Below are positions 31,971 to 42,940 of a DNA stretch of 64,000 bases, piece by piece (the stretch's first letter is position 1; each line of letters starts with the position of its first letter). Source of the stretch: Micropterix aruncella (Eukaryota; Arthropoda; Insecta; Lepidoptera; Micropterigidae); assembly GCA_944548615.1 (NCBI GenBank), contig OX155955.1, positions 1,707,288 to 1,771,287 on the forward strand, written 5' to 3'. The position numbers and the translations under genes are program-made. The notes beneath the pieces are model-generated. The model did not search any database, was not told the DNA's origin, and was given only the letters and a program-made list of their open reading frames with translations.

Positions 31971-32836
31971 GTCTTATCGTCGTTGTTCTTTGACTGCCAT
32001 GAGCAGGGTTCCCGGCATTTCGTAGCGCGTTCTTTGTAGAAATAGTGGTAATAGCACAGTCCTCCTGGTTTTTGTGTGAACCAGCGCCTGTTCCTCGATG
32101 CCGACCTTGAACGTTGCCTATTCGGTGAAGATTGACCTGAATAGTCTCTTCTTGATTGATGACCATCTGATGAGTCTTTAGCTGCCATCCTGTTTACCCT
32201 GGTAGTTAATTCCATAACCAGCTGGTGGATATCTCGCAAACTAATATCGTTGGATGCTGTACCTACCTCCTCGACACGTCTGCCTGTGGTGGTATTCTCC
32301 ATTACACGGTCTGCCATTTCTGCTAGTTCATTTAGGTCTTTGTTCTCATGTATAGCCAGAATGGTCCTGACTGACTTGGGCAAATGACTACCCCATAAGA
32401 ACTTCATTGCTTGGTCGGTCATTTTATTTCCTGCGAGCTCTTTCATCTTTCGCAGTAAGTGAGAGGGCTTGCTATCGCCTAATTCCATCTCTTCGAGTAG
32501 TTGTTGAAATTGGCGTTGCTCGGAGTCAGCGTATACTTCTGACAGCCTTTTCTTAAGAGCGAGGTATTTGTTTTCTGCAGGCGGATTAGTTAATATGTCG
32601 CTCACCTGTTCCAAATCTTCCATCCGCAGCTTGGCAACTACCATCTGATACATGGCTTCGTCCCCTTGTTTTTGAGACGCCACTACGGCTTCGAACTGGA
32701 TCAACCACAATTTTGCCTTTGCTCCGGGCCAGAAATCAGGGATTCTCGCTGCCACGGACATCGCTGCAATCTTGCTCTCTGCGTTTTCCGGTGGTGCTGT
32801 TTGTCTCGGTACCGATGCTGGCTGATGTGGATTCAT
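31955..32836 (-). CDS. gag: gypsy gag polyprotein
   Basis: 293 codons from the first true ATG (32836, [12 protein letters not shown]), only about 68 nt past the LTR. Capsid-like region ([18 protein letters not shown], then [12 protein letters not shown]) and a C-terminal nucleocapsid with a CHCC knuckle, CYYH then KC and REPC (CX2HX9CX3C). Gag forms the retrotransposon particle. It ends at TAG (31957-31955), immediately after a slippery heptamer. Confidence 0.9.
   Translation of the reverse strand: MNPHQPASVPRQTAPPENAESKIAAMSVAARIPDFWPGAKAKLWLIQFEAVVASQKQGDEAMYQMVVAKLRMEDLEQVSDILTNPPAENKYLALKKRLSEVYADSEQRQFQQLLEEMELGDSKPSHLLRKMKELAGNKMTDQAMKFLWGSHLPKSVRTILAIHENKDLNELAEMADRVMENTTTGRRVEEVGTASNDISLRDIHQLVMELTTRVNRMAAKDSSDGHQSRRDYSGQSSPNRQRSRSASRNRRWFTQKPGGLCYYHYFYKERATKCREPCSWQSKNNDDKTNQKN
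31958..31964 (-). promoter_or_regulatory. -1 ribosomal frameshift site at the gag/pol junction
   Basis: In the gag frame the codons are CAA AAA AAC TAG, containing the heptamer A AAA AAC (X XXY YYZ). Slippage by -1 enters the pol frame, which is closed by TAA one codon upstream of the slip region and open downstream through protease and RT. Confidence 0.8.
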
Positions 32837-32882
32837 GATGATCAATTATTGGAGCTGGAGGTTGTTGAAGGTTGCGTGGTTT

Positions 32883-32900
32883 CTTTGTCGGTGGTCACCA
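32883..32900 (-). promoter_or_regulatory. gypsy primer-binding site
   Basis: TGGTGACCACCGACAAAG lies 3 nt inside the 5' LTR. TGG complements a tRNA CCA end. CsRn1-clade elements are known for tRNA-Trp priming and this start is compatible with that, but I cannot verify the tRNA here. Confidence 0.6.
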
Positions 32901-32903
32901 ATT

Positions 32904-33320
32904 ATTGGGGCTGGGTTGTCATTAGTTCCCCCAATGTTGTTTATTCTTCAATATTGATCGTTGAGTAAAAGATATGTTCCTCTGACTCGTTTATTATTTC
33001 TTCTCGCGATATACAGGATCGATACGGATCTTCTCTTATGCTAACGCCGTATATAATGATCTACTCGTAAGGCAGCGTAATAACGAAGTGTTTTTTAATG
33101 ACAATTGTATGGGCTTATATACAAATTTAGCGTGTGAACGGTTTACAAATGTGTTCCCATGATTAATGTCTAGATCGAGTACAATGAAAATGTCACGTAT
33201 GTCACGTAATGTGTCGCTAAAAATGGTATGCGAATGATTCTGGCAAACACCTATGAGATCATCATTTTGCTACTTTTCAAATGCATAATTAATTCAAATG
33301 ATATTCTTATATCTGCTACA
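32904..33320 (-). repeat. gypsy 5' LTR, 417 bp
   Basis: Same sequence as 27763-28179 except for two substitutions; bounded by ATAAT at 33321-33325. Confidence 0.92.
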
Positions 33321-33747
33321 ATAATATCTTAATTAGTATCTTAATTAAGCAAGTACTAATATTATTTGTAAAGCTAGTTAATATAAGTAAAATGTAAACA
33401 AGCATTCATTACAAGTTATCTATTGACAAGGCACTAGCCTCGGTAGGAACTCAACTGCTATGCATAGATGCTATTTCTAGCCCCATCCACCGAGAAATTG
33501 ATACATGAAGCCTGTTCGCTGCGAATGACTGCGTTTGCGAGAAAATACACTGAAAACAAGCGGCGGGGAGTCCCCCGGAATAGATGCCAAAATTTAATCT
33601 CAGGGTTGCCAACCTTACGATAGGATTTTTGAAAATTTGGGATTTTGTTTTTTAATTCACAATATTGTTCATTATTTTTAATGGAGGCTGGGGCCCTTTA
33701 TATCCACGGGGCCCTGGGCTGCAGCCCAAAAAGATCCACGCGCCCTG

Positions 33748-34040
33748 CTCCTGAGGGTCAAGTAAGCGGTGTAATGCACTAAAGTCAATAAAAATGGTTT
33801 TCAATTAAAAAAAAGTACAAACGACAAAACGAATACCATAACTATTGTATTGATATGTGCCCTTTGGGCACGGGCTAAACCTTGAAACATAGACTCCTGA
33901 GTGGTCAGTAAGCGGTGTGATGCACGAAAATTCCCAAAAAAATCTAAACGAAAAACTATTATATTGATAAAACATACCAGAACTATTATATTGATATGAG
34001 TCACACGGACACCGGTTAAACCTTGTAATATCATAGTGTA
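33748..34040 (+). repeat. 144-147-bp tandem repeat, right part
   Basis: Units start at 33756 and 33903 with 'ggtca(a)gtaagcggtg' and carry the 'cgggctaaaccttg' ending. The last unit is degenerate. Continuous with 27100-27499 once the hAT/gypsy nest is removed. Confidence 0.75.
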
Positions 34041-34495
34041 CTTACAATATAAACTAACTATCTACTTAGATAGACTTCTTCTTTCAAGTTTTGGTGCCTT
34101 TGAGTCGGACAGACAAACAAAACAACTAACATTATTTTGACCTAAAAGGGGAAGGGCTAGTGGAAAATAGGGCACTTCACTGCGCGACGACCGTTGAAGA
34201 AGCCGTGTGGTAGGGACCACCCCGAGAGGGAGAGAGGCTGTTAAGGACGCGAATTGACAGCGTAGAAGCGCCTGCGCGCGCCCAGCCATCTGAAGCGACT
34301 TCTACTCCCGGGACGAGGCTGCTACGTCCACCCTAATTTGGCACCTAGCAAAGTGGACGCCTAAAGTCCACGTAGGACATCCTTCATGCGTAGGCAGCGG
34401 TCTTTGGTTCATCTGCCGCTTATTTGTAAGGAAGATCATTGAATCGTAGAAAAAAATTAATTTCATTTAATTTAATTTAAAGCAATTCACAAATA
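34041..34495. other. mixed GC-rich DNA, not classified
   Basis: A GC-richer block at about 34140-34420 ('gtccacgtaggacat', 'gtggacgcctaaagtccac') with short inverted words. Its 75-codon minus-strand frame is not recognised. Possibly a transposon remnant. Confidence 0.3.
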
Positions 34496-34499
34496 TTAC

Positions 34500-34720
34500 A
34501 ATTTACAATTTAAACACCAAATAAAATACCATATAACTAAAGCACTTGATCCACAGCAAGAAATCATACTTAATTATTAAATGATGCCTACTCTCCGATG
34601 TCGCCCAACTAAGCAAAGCTTCTGCTTGGGCGAACATTCCATAAATACAGTCACACCAATTATTGCGTGATACATAAAAAACTAAATGGCCTCGAGCAAT
34701 TTCATTCAATAGACATCCAA
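34500..34720 (-). pseudogene. LINE 3' UTR fragment related to LINE B
   Basis: On the minus strand 'ggcttagttgggcgacatcgg'-like text parallels LINE B's 3' UTR ('cttagttgggcgacatgggacc', about 42153). No coding part is retained. Confidence 0.4.
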
Positions 34721-35600
34721 AAATTAATAAAAAGAAGATTACAGCATGAAAACATTTAAAATAACGAATAAAAACCTTAAAGCTTAAATATAGAAAAACA
34801 GAATAGATAGTGTAAAAAAATCTAATTATATATTAAATAAAACTATATAATATTTCCTCAACAATAGCATGTACGCAATATTTGGGTTTGAATTTCACTT
34901 GGCAATTTGGCTAAAATAGAAATGGATTGAAATGTGCTGTTCAGGGAGGTTAGATCGTTACTGAGGGAAATAAAGCACTAGGCGTATATAATACAATTTT
35001 ATTGTAATATTTATTGTAAAATGAATATTTACTCCAGCTACTATCAGCAATACGTTATAGTAGCGTAGTCGTAGCATACGTTAAGATGATTAAAAAAATG
35101 TTTTATTTCGCTTATATAGTAATGCTGCGATACACAGCACAAAGCTAATTATTCGTTTATTTTTTTAGTAAACAACACGTAGTTATAAGCCCGGAATTTG
35201 TTTCCCACCCCGTCACAATGTGTCTATTTTCCTTTGCAAATTCTTCATTCTGAATATGGGCAATCACAGGCAACTATGTCTTATCAAATTTGTATAAAAT
35301 GTTGTAAGGAACAAACTAACAAATTACTTTTTTTCCTAGCTTAAGTAATCCCATCGGTAGAGTCGTCTTGAGATTGTCCCATAGCGCAAGACTTTAGCAT
35401 ATGGTAGTAGTATAAGTAGTTTCGCATATGACGCTGCAATAATGTGGATTAGTCCAGGTGGATATGCGAGATCGAAGTCCATCAGATAATTCAGTAAAAC
35501 ATACTCAAAAATATTACTTTGACAACTGATATAATTAAAAACGTCCTCCTTGATAACTTAATAGTGGTTTTATATTATTCTTCGGCTTTCTCTGTAACTT
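34721..35600. other. intergenic, nothing recognised
   Basis: AT-rich; no gene or element identified. Confidence 0.35.
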
Positions 35601-35614
35601 CCGTTGCTTCGATC

Positions 35615-35715
35615 AAACTTTGATTCCCAGGAATTCCTTAAAGTTAAGCAGAGACGGGCATTGTCAGTACTTAGATGGGTGACCGCCTATGTAATTCCAC
35701 GTGATGTTATAAAAG
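35615..35715 (+). pseudogene. 5S rRNA-derived relic
   Basis: 'aaagttaagca', 'gacgggc', 'gtcagtacttagatgggtgaccgcct' and 'ccacgtgatgtt' follow the order and spacing of eukaryotic 5S rRNA helices and the internal control region. The first half is diverged and the terminal stem is not complementary, so this is a pseudogene or the head of a 5S-derived SINE. Confidence 0.75.
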
Positions 35716-37150
35716 CCGCCCCCTTGGAAGATAATGTCGTTAGATAATAAGGTAGGCTCTTGCCATAGAGATATCAAAATAAAAAAAGACAATATTGTGC
35801 ATTTAATATGGTTTAATATATTTGCTAATATATTTAAACTTGTGCTTGATTTTTTAGGGAATCAGGTATAGCTCATACTTATCCATGAAATAAAAAAACA
35901 TTATTTTTTCACAAAAAAATAACTGATTAATATGTCAAACAACTTTGGCCAATGCCAAAATTAATTTTAACTTCAAAGATAATAATATTTAAAGTTCGCT
36001 GTGCCCAAACAGCTAAACATACTTTTTGTAAAAAAAAATATATAAATATAAATTAGAAAAAACATATTTTCGTGTGATAATTTTTAACCAGTATCTGTAA
36101 TAGAAGCTCCCCGAAAGGGACTATTAGGCACGAGTAGTGTTAAACCCTATATATCTCAATTAAAAATATACTGCGTATTTCTTTGTTATTTGACTCGTCG
36201 CGAAGTACGGCTTAAGTATTGTCATACATATAGCCGTCTACCTCTAAGTAAATCGGGGTACCAGATACGCGTACATTTGCTAATCATAGCATAGTAGTTA
36301 AACTATGCGGGTTACTGACCAATATGTAAAATATGCGAGTTGTATATAAAGTACCGCAACTAGGTCCAGCTAGTAACGTCATACCAGTGGGTATTTTAAA
36401 GACAAGTCAATCAGAAATATTAAGGCCCAGTGACAGGCAAAAGCATTTCCAGTGGAAGAATTCTGTTATAAATTAAATATATATATAGAGAAGTAACCAA
36501 AGACCAATATAAGATATAAACAAACAGTGGCTATATGAGAAAATAAAAGAGAAAGAAAAAAATAAGAGAAAAACAACAGAAAATAAATGAGAAAATATAA
36601 AATATAACCATTGAAGAACACTCAAACACAACAAATTGGCAACCTTTCAATATAAAGCAGTTTTTAATAAAATACGCCATTTTTCCTGAAAAATCTTGCT
36701 GAATTTTACTGCAAAATAATATATTTTGAAAAGTTTTCCAATGATTTTAGAGAAACCATTAAATTATCGACTTATAAATGGACATTGGAATAACTTTTTT
36801 CAGAAATAGGAAACTGAAACGTATTATAGCCAATTCGTTTTCTTTTCGTCTTTATTTCTCTGTATGTTTTTCACTAGATACAAAAGATAAACTTTTAGTT
36901 ACATGAAACTTCCGCCAATTGTTTATTTTAAACTATTTAAGATGTTAAACAAATATATCTCATTTATTCATTCATTTCATCCAAAAAAATTGTAGCTTTA
37001 TCTAACGATTCGTATAACATATGTGGGTAAATAATTATAATTTTATTACCTTTTACTTTGATTATACAATGTGATGTTTATACAAGTGTGGTATGGTTGG
37101 AAGTACGATTTAAAACTATTAATAACTACTAACGTATAATTTTTTAATTC
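35716..37150. other. AT-rich DNA upstream of LINE B
   Basis: No gene seen. The last few hundred bases may be the LINE B 5' UTR, but no boundary or TSD was found. Confidence 0.35.
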
Positions 37151-37153
37151 AAA

Positions 37154-38311
37154 ATGAAATGCAAGATATGTATTATGACTCTACCGATAGCAGAAATGCT
37201 CAAATGCGGGCGTTGTTATGCCCAATATCATTTCTCTTGCCTATTTATGACACGAGAGTGTTATGATAATCTTACATCACTACAAAAAAATACTTGGAGA
37301 TGCGATCATTGCAAGGAAATCGAGCCTAGATCGACCAGAAGTAAAGCTCTCGCCAAACCATCACCGGAGAGAGCACGATCACTAACGCCGACTAATCACC
37401 ACGCACCGATCGCTAACCAGGATGCAACCTTAGCAACTTCTACCGCCGCCACTACTCTGAAAAAAAAACAAAAAAAGCAGGTGACGCTACATGCAGCCAC
37501 GACAGCTGTTACGGAACTCAATATGCTAAAAAACAGCGCTACTAGCCTGGCAATTAATTCAGAACAATTCGAATCATTGCTAGACATAAGATATAAGGAA
37601 TTTAAGAAGTCAATACTTCAAGTTTTTGAGGAGCGATTTGTTATTCAAGAATCAAAAGTCACAGCCCTGCAGAATCGTAACGAAGCCCTCGAAAACTCGG
37701 TGGATTTTTTATCTGATCAAGTTGCTGGACTGAACAAGCGCTTAGAAACACTGGAAAACGAGAGAAAATTGATGCAAGAACTACAGAATAAAATCCTTCT
37801 CACGGAGCAAAAATTTGAATTACATGACCGTTATCTAAAGGCTCGAAACATTGAAATTAGAGGTGTTCCAGAGTTAGCTGGAGAAAATGCAGTCAACATC
37901 ATCAATAGCATTGGAAATGTACTTAAAATAAACGTTACCAGAGATGACATCGACACAATCAGGAGAACCGGTCTTAAGAAGTCAGATGCCAAACCCCGCC
38001 CAATAGTCGTCACGTTTAACTCTCTTGGGTTCCGGAACAACGTCATCAAAGCCGCAAGAGAATACAATAAAATATGCATAGCTCACAGCAATAAATTGTG
38101 TACCGCGGATATTGGTATGTCTGGTAACCCTCATCCCATATTTGTATGTGAGGATCTGACCCCAAAGAACAGATACCTACTATCCAAAGCGAAGTCAGTA
38201 GCCAAGGAATTTAATATTAAATACGTATGGGTTAATTCGGGGCAGGTATTTATGAGGAAAGGCGACGGCCACAAGTCATTTTCTCGTTTTCTCGACGGTA
38301 TTATCAGCTGA
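37154..38311 (+). CDS. LINE B ORF1, PHD-type zinc finger protein
   Basis: 385 aa. Residues 1-53 form a C4HC3 PHD-like finger (C3, C6, C18, C21, H26, C29, C50, C53). A low-complexity Ala/Lys/Thr linker follows, then a coiled coil at about 150-225 (ALENSVDFLSDQVAGLNKRL), then a C-terminal nucleic-acid-binding domain like that in many insect LINE ORF1 proteins (RNIEIRGVPE, DIDTIRRTGLKK, RPIVVTFNSLGFRN). It presumably coats LINE RNA. Start ATG has AAAATG context. No lesion seen. Confidence 0.88.
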   Translation: MKCKICIMTLPIAEMLKCGRCYAQYHFSCLFMTRECYDNLTSLQKNTWRCDHCKEIEPRSTRSKALAKPSPERARSLTPTNHHAPIANQDATLATSTAATTLKKKQKKQVTLHAATTAVTELNMLKNSATSLAINSEQFESLLDIRYKEFKKSILQVFEERFVIQESKVTALQNRNEALENSVDFLSDQVAGLNKRLETLENERKLMQELQNKILLTEQKFELHDRYLKARNIEIRGVPELAGENAVNIINSIGNVLKINVTRDDIDTIRRTGLKKSDAKPRPIVVTFNSLGFRNNVIKAAREYNKICIAHSNKLCTADIGMSGNPHPIFVCEDLTPKNRYLLSKAKSVAKEFNIKYVWVNSGQVFMRKGDGHKSFSRFLDGIIS

Positions 38312-38756
38312 TGGTAATATTGATAATAATACTCAAATTAAAAACAAAAATACCGCCTCTTTTTTAGCTTCAAAGTAATAATTGTATTTGATATCCTGGA
38401 TAATCTATCGATAATGCTGCAAAAGACAATTATTTTTCAACGATTTCGACATGATTTCGTAAGCGCCATGAATTATGGTTATCATGAACTTCATACTTGC
38501 CATAATAGCATTTTATTTGATATATTCATATTTATTATTTTTATTATTTATTTATTGAACTCAAGACTATTAAATTATAATTTTATTATCATATATATAG
38601 ATACCGATATTGATTTAATATTACGTAATTTGAATACTCATCATTTCTATCTTATTCATTACATAAATTGTCACATTGATATTGTTTCGCAAACTAGAAG
38701 TATCCTGCAACCTTACAAAAGAAATTTCACTATGGTAGAACCTTTTTTCGAAAATT

Positions 38757-40454
38757 ATGGACATAATAGACTCAATTATTTCTGATTCTTTCCATACCTA
38801 CAACGGAAGCAACCCGAAAGTTTGTCGAGCCATCTTGGGTGGTCCTGGATTTCTAAAAATAATATGCATTAATATTAGAAGCATAACGAAAAACTTCGAT
38901 AACTTCTTAGTTACCCTCCAAAACCTAAATTGTAATTTTGATATTATCATCATGACCGAAGCATGGTTAAAAAAATCACCACTTGTAAAACCTATCCCGG
39001 GATACGTATCATCAACAAGTAAGGTAAATTACCTGCAGAATGATGGTATTGTGATATACTTTAAGGAAACGTTAGGTCAGACATCCGTAAAAGAAATAAC
39101 AATCCCAGGAGCTAACTGCCTCCAATTCGATATAAACAACACAACTAGTATCATCGCACTTTATAGAAGCCCGTCTACATCTAACATCTCGCTCTTCCTT
39201 GAACATCTTGACCAGATTCTACAAGACAACTCTTCTAAACAAAATCTAATCTTAGGAGGCGATGTAAACATCTCCATCGCAGGTAATAAACACAGGCAAG
39301 CAGATGCTTATCTGGATTTAATGCTACTACATGGACTGCGCTCTCAAATAAACGAACCTACAAGGGTAATTGCTAATATGAGTTCCTGTATTGATCACTT
39401 CATGTGTCGAACTAATAAAGAAGTATCCTCGGTGATTTATCAAAGTGCTGTAACTGACCACTATCCCATATGCATAAAATTACACGGTAAAACTCCGTAC
39501 AATAAAATTAACAATTTACAAAGTAAAAAGAAAATAATAAACCTACCTGATATATGTCGAAATATTAGCGAAGTAGATTGGAATCTCTTATATGATGCGA
39601 CTGAAATAAACAAAGCTGTGGATTATTTTACACTAACGCTAACACATATTATAGAAAAGAATACATCATACAAATATGTTAGGATACCTCACAGATCGCA
39701 AAAAAATAAACCATGGATTTCAGACGGTCTTCTACGTTGCTTGCACAATAGGGACAAGCTGCACTCGGCAACTAAACGCAATTCACAAAATTTCATTCTC
39801 AAGGAAAAATATGCCAAATATAGAAATATGTGCAATAAAATCATTAAATCAACTAAAGAAAGATTTTATAAAAATAAACTAGAGGCAGTTAAAGGCGACT
39901 GTAAAAAAACTTGGGCTGTAATCAAAGAGGCCACGTCCATGGATTCTGGTAAGCAGGCACCAATTAAGGAAATTAAGGCCGGAGGCGAAACTTTTTCTAG
40001 AGATAATCCAATGCTAATGGCAAATTTCATAAATAGTCACTTTTCTAAGGTAGGATTAGAACTTGCCAAAAATAAACTTAACTTCAACAAGGGAATTTCA
40101 GACCACGGTAAAAAAACGAAGTTAGCCTCCACTAAGTTAGACTCTAACGGAGTTAGCTTCGAACTGACGCAAACGACTGAAGAAGAAGTAAAAACAATAA
40201 TAACTTCACTAAAAAATTCGTCATCCTCGGGCATGGACGGAATTAGTGTTTCTATATATAAAAGTGCTATTGATTATATAATCGGGCCCATTTGTCACCT
40301 AGTCAATATTAGCTACCAACAAGGGATATTTCCAGAGTGCCTGAAATGTGCAAAAGTAATTCCAATTTACAAAGGCGGTGATCATTCGAACATTCAAAAC
40401 TACCGACCGATCTCCTTGCTTAACACACTGTCAACAACATTTTTGAAAAAGTAA
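38757..40454 (+). CDS. LINE B ORF2, endonuclease and start of RT (frameshifted)
   Basis: 565 codons. Apurinic-type endonuclease motifs: CINIRSI (Asn39), IIMTEAWL (Glu68), LYRSP (136), GGDVNI (168), SCIDHF (211) and TDHYPI (233). A linker and the RT N terminus follow (SSGMDGISVSIYKSAI, NYRPISLLNTLS). The frame is lost near 40438 (LSTTFLKK then stop), whereas the +2 frame resumes with IFEKVTKKRLIEYL, so a one-base insertion (or two-base deletion) has occurred. Confidence 0.88.
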   Translation: MDIIDSIISDSFHTYNGSNPKVCRAILGGPGFLKIICINIRSITKNFDNFLVTLQNLNCNFDIIIMTEAWLKKSPLVKPIPGYVSSTSKVNYLQNDGIVIYFKETLGQTSVKEITIPGANCLQFDINNTTSIIALYRSPSTSNISLFLEHLDQILQDNSSKQNLILGGDVNISIAGNKHRQADAYLDLMLLHGLRSQINEPTRVIANMSSCIDHFMCRTNKEVSSVIYQSAVTDHYPICIKLHGKTPYNKINNLQSKKKIINLPDICRNISEVDWNLLYDATEINKAVDYFTLTLTHIIEKNTSYKYVRIPHRSQKNKPWISDGLLRCLHNRDKLHSATKRNSQNFILKEKYAKYRNMCNKIIKSTKERFYKNKLEAVKGDCKKTWAVIKEATSMDSGKQAPIKEIKAGGETFSRDNPMLMANFINSHFSKVGLELAKNKLNFNKGISDHGKKTKLASTKLDSNGVSFELTQTTEEEVKTIITSLKNSSSSGMDGISVSIYKSAIDYIIGPICHLVNISYQQGIFPECLKCAKVIPIYKGGDHSNIQNYRPISLLNTLSTTFLKK

Positions 40455-41206
40455 CAAAGAAAAGGCTAATAGAATATTTAAATTCGAACGATTTTTTCTC
40501 TAAAAACCAATTTGGGTTCCTTAAGGACCTAGGTACATCAGATGCTTTGTCCGAGCTAACAAAAACTGTGTCATCTTGTATAGACAGAAGTGAAAAATGT
40601 TTAGCTGTCTTTTTAGATCTAGCAAAGGCGTTCGACACTGTCCCACATGACGGTCTAATACAGCGACTGCAGGATATAGGAGCGAAAAACAAGACCTTAG
40701 ACTGGTTCAGAAGTTACATTAGTGACAGAAAACAATATGTGTGCATTGAAAATGTTAATAGCAATCTGAGAAACTTAAATTATGGCGTACCACAAGGCAG
40801 TGTTCTGGGACCGATCCTGTTTCTAGTTTATATTAATAGTCTATGCGATCTAGTGACAAATAAAACTATCACATATGCTGACGACACAGTAATTATTTTT
40901 CAAGGCAGTAATTGGCATGAAGTATTTCAAATGGCAAATCACGAGATGGAATTGGTAAAAGATTGGTTAGATGAGGCTTTGCTTACACTTAATATTGGCA
41001 AGACCAAATTTGTTGCATTTAGTGCTACAAAAGCTGGACAAGCACCAGAAAATCTTCATCTGGTTATACATGACTGTGACAATAAGTTGAACTGCCGATG
41101 TTTGAACGTAGAAAGGGTAAACTCTATTAAATATCTTGGAATCATAATCGACAACAACCTACGGTGGTCTGGGCATATTGATTATTTATCCACAAAAATG
41201 AGATAA
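40439..41206 (+). pseudogene. LINE B ORF2, RT palm (second segment)
   Basis: Continues RT in another frame: motif A VFLDLAKAFDTVPHDG, motif B YGVPQGSVLGPILF, motif C TYADDTVIIF, then thumb (RVNSIKYLGIIIDNN). Ends at TAA (41204-41206) after KMR. The same frame continues past it with LGYVFRDLRN, so this is a nonsense mutation. Confidence 0.88.
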
Positions 41207-41731
41207 CTTGGCTACGTGTTTAGGGATCTCCGCAACATATTAGACCGACGTACTATTAAATTGACATATTATGCGCTATGTGAGTCCATTTTATACTACG
41301 GCATTATTGGTTGGGGAGGATGTGCGAAAACGGTTCTTCAACCACTTCTTGTCGCGCAAAAAGGTTTGATCAAAATAATATTAAGAAAACAGTTCACGTA
41401 TGCATCAGATCTCACATTTAAGGAAATGCATGTTTTAGAAGTGCGCATGTTATATGTGAAAATGATTTTAGGTCGGATCGTTCTTAAGGAAAAAATTAAA
41501 TCCCAGCAAACTAAACACACAAGACGTGCCAATAGTGACTACGTTGCAGTTCCCCGAAGAAGTACATCATTTGGCCAAAGAAATTTCACTTATCTAGGGC
41601 CTAGGATATATAACATCCTACCTGCAGGTATAAAGATTAGCCCGAGCATTCCAATTTTTAAGAAACAACTGGTCTCGTGGATGCTTGGGCCAGGAAGGTA
41701 CCGAATACACCAAGAACTCCTAACTATCTAG
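41207..41731 (+). pseudogene. LINE B ORF2, C terminus (third segment)
   Basis: In frame with the previous segment: LTYYALCESILYYGIIGWGG, then RRANSDYVAVPRRSTSFGQR and a final WMLGPGRYR, typical of the C-terminal part of CR1/jockey ORF2. Ends at TAG. Confidence 0.85.
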
Positions 41732-42299
41732 CTTTGTTTGGCTGCACTTTGTGACATTTTCTATTATTTTAATTTTTCTTTGTGACTATTTAATTAATTT
41801 TTTTTTAGAAACTTTACTATTATTGGTATTATAATTTTATTGTGACTTTTTATTTTTCTTACAAATATTACAAATTTTATTTATAATTTAAGTTATGACT
41901 ATATAGTTTATTATTGACCGAAGGATATGTGTATTTAATTATCTATTTACTTCAATGTTTTATTTTATTATAATTATATATTTACATATTTTATTTTTAT
42001 GCATATTTTTTCATTTCATAATTCAATGTTTTTTATCCATTTTCGCTTTTTTTTCTTTTTGTTTATTTATTACTACTTTTTTTTCTTTTGATTATGTTTT
42101 CTTTTAAACTAGTATTTGTTTAATATGTCTGCCCTAGAACAAGTGTTCACACTTAGTTGGGCGACATGGGACCGATCTTCACTATAAGCGTGACACAACT
42201 TGCTGTGGGTTTTATTTAAGTGTAGATATTAAATATAATTTGTTACGCTTGTTGCTTATTATGTACATTGCTTTAAATAAATAAATAAATAAAATAAAA

Positions 42300-42500
42300 A
42301 GAATAAGGTACGAATTACATTGGAGAGAAATGTTCCTATTTTTTATAGTTCGTAGTTTGTTTAATTTAAAAAATCCAAGTAACTTGGAACATTGGACTGT
42401 AATTTCATGAACTAGATGAGTTCAGGAGACACATGTCTATGTCACACGTCTCAGGAGACAAATTAAAATAATTAGTTGAACTGCTCGGTGCCAAATGGCA
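42300..42500. other. intergenic, nothing recognised
   Basis: AT-rich except for 'caggagacacatgtctatgtcacacgtctcaggagaca', a local repeat of 'tcaggagaca'. Confidence 0.3.
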
Positions 42501-42940
42501 GTGTGTCTCCTGGACGGCGATACACGAGCGAAACGTGCCGTACTCAGTTGGCGGGCTGAATAACCACGTTGGGACTCACAAACTGTTTATTGCCCGTTTA
42601 ATGTCCCCCAGATTAGAGCCGGTGAATTAGACATGTCCAATTTGTTGTCCATTTTGGCTTACATGTGAGTCCGCGTCCTGGAGGCGTTGCTTCGTCGTTC
42701 GCGCGCGTCCGCAATCACCTGTTACCCTTTCGCGTTTCATGTGCCAACAAATACCCAATTGACATGTGCCAAACATAAAACATTTATAATACGTGTTCGA
42801 AGTGCAGTCGATCTAATTATTTATGACACTAAAACTGTGTTGCTTTAATTAATATACTTTTAAGAACAGTAATTATGTGACAATCAAGACTGCGCGTTTT
42901 TGAGAAGGATTTTCTAGGATTAATTCACATGTGACGGTAA
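42500..42940 (+). promoter_or_regulatory. possible promoter and non-coding first exon
   Basis: A CpG-richer stretch (42510-42720) precedes TTTATAAT (about 42783), then a TGCAGTC initiator-like word (about 42802) and 'gtgacggtaagtt' (about 42932), a strong splice donor. No ORF between. This could start a plus-strand transcript, but no downstream exon was found. Confidence 0.25.

Larger units (their letters stand above)
27763..33320 (-). mobile_element. Ty3/gypsy LTR retrotransposon, CsRn1-like, 5558 bp
   Basis: Complete element on the minus strand: 5' LTR 32904-33320, primer site near 32900, gag, pol, an extra 3' ORF, polypurine tract at about 28184-28193, and 3' LTR 27763-28179. The 5-bp duplication ATAAT flanks it (27758-27762 and 33321-33325). 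The gag zinc knuckle is CX2HX9CX3C (CHCC) rather than CCHC, which is characteristic of the CsRn1 clade that includes Bombyx Kabuki. The LTRs differ at 2 of 417 positions by my alignment, so the insertion is young. One stop codon splits the integrase. Confidence 0.93.
27500..33747. mobile_element. hAT-type MITE (685 bp) split by a gypsy element
   Basis: Ends CAGGGGTGGAC (27500) and the complement CAGGGCGCGTGGATC (33747) are flanked by the perfect 8-bp duplication CTCCTGAG (27492-27499 and 33748-33755), diagnostic of hAT. Interior sequence matches the MITE at 51980-52728 in inverse orientation. It is interrupted at 27763-33320 by the gypsy element. No transposase. Confidence 0.88.
37154..42300 (+). 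mobile_element. LINE B: non-LTR retrotransposon with PHD-finger ORF1
   Basis: Two-ORF CR1/jockey-group LINE: ORF1 (37154-38311), ORF2 beginning at 38757 and broken by a frameshift near 40440 and a stop at 41204, a 3' UTR, and an (AATA)n tail at about 42276-42300. ORF1 is intact and ORF2 has two visible lesions, so this copy cannot jump unaided. Confidence 0.88.

Noticed and set aside
27100..34040. A CRISPR-like or regulatory repeat array
   Set aside because: Units are 144-147 bp, contiguous and lack spacers, so it is a tandem repeat split by transposons.
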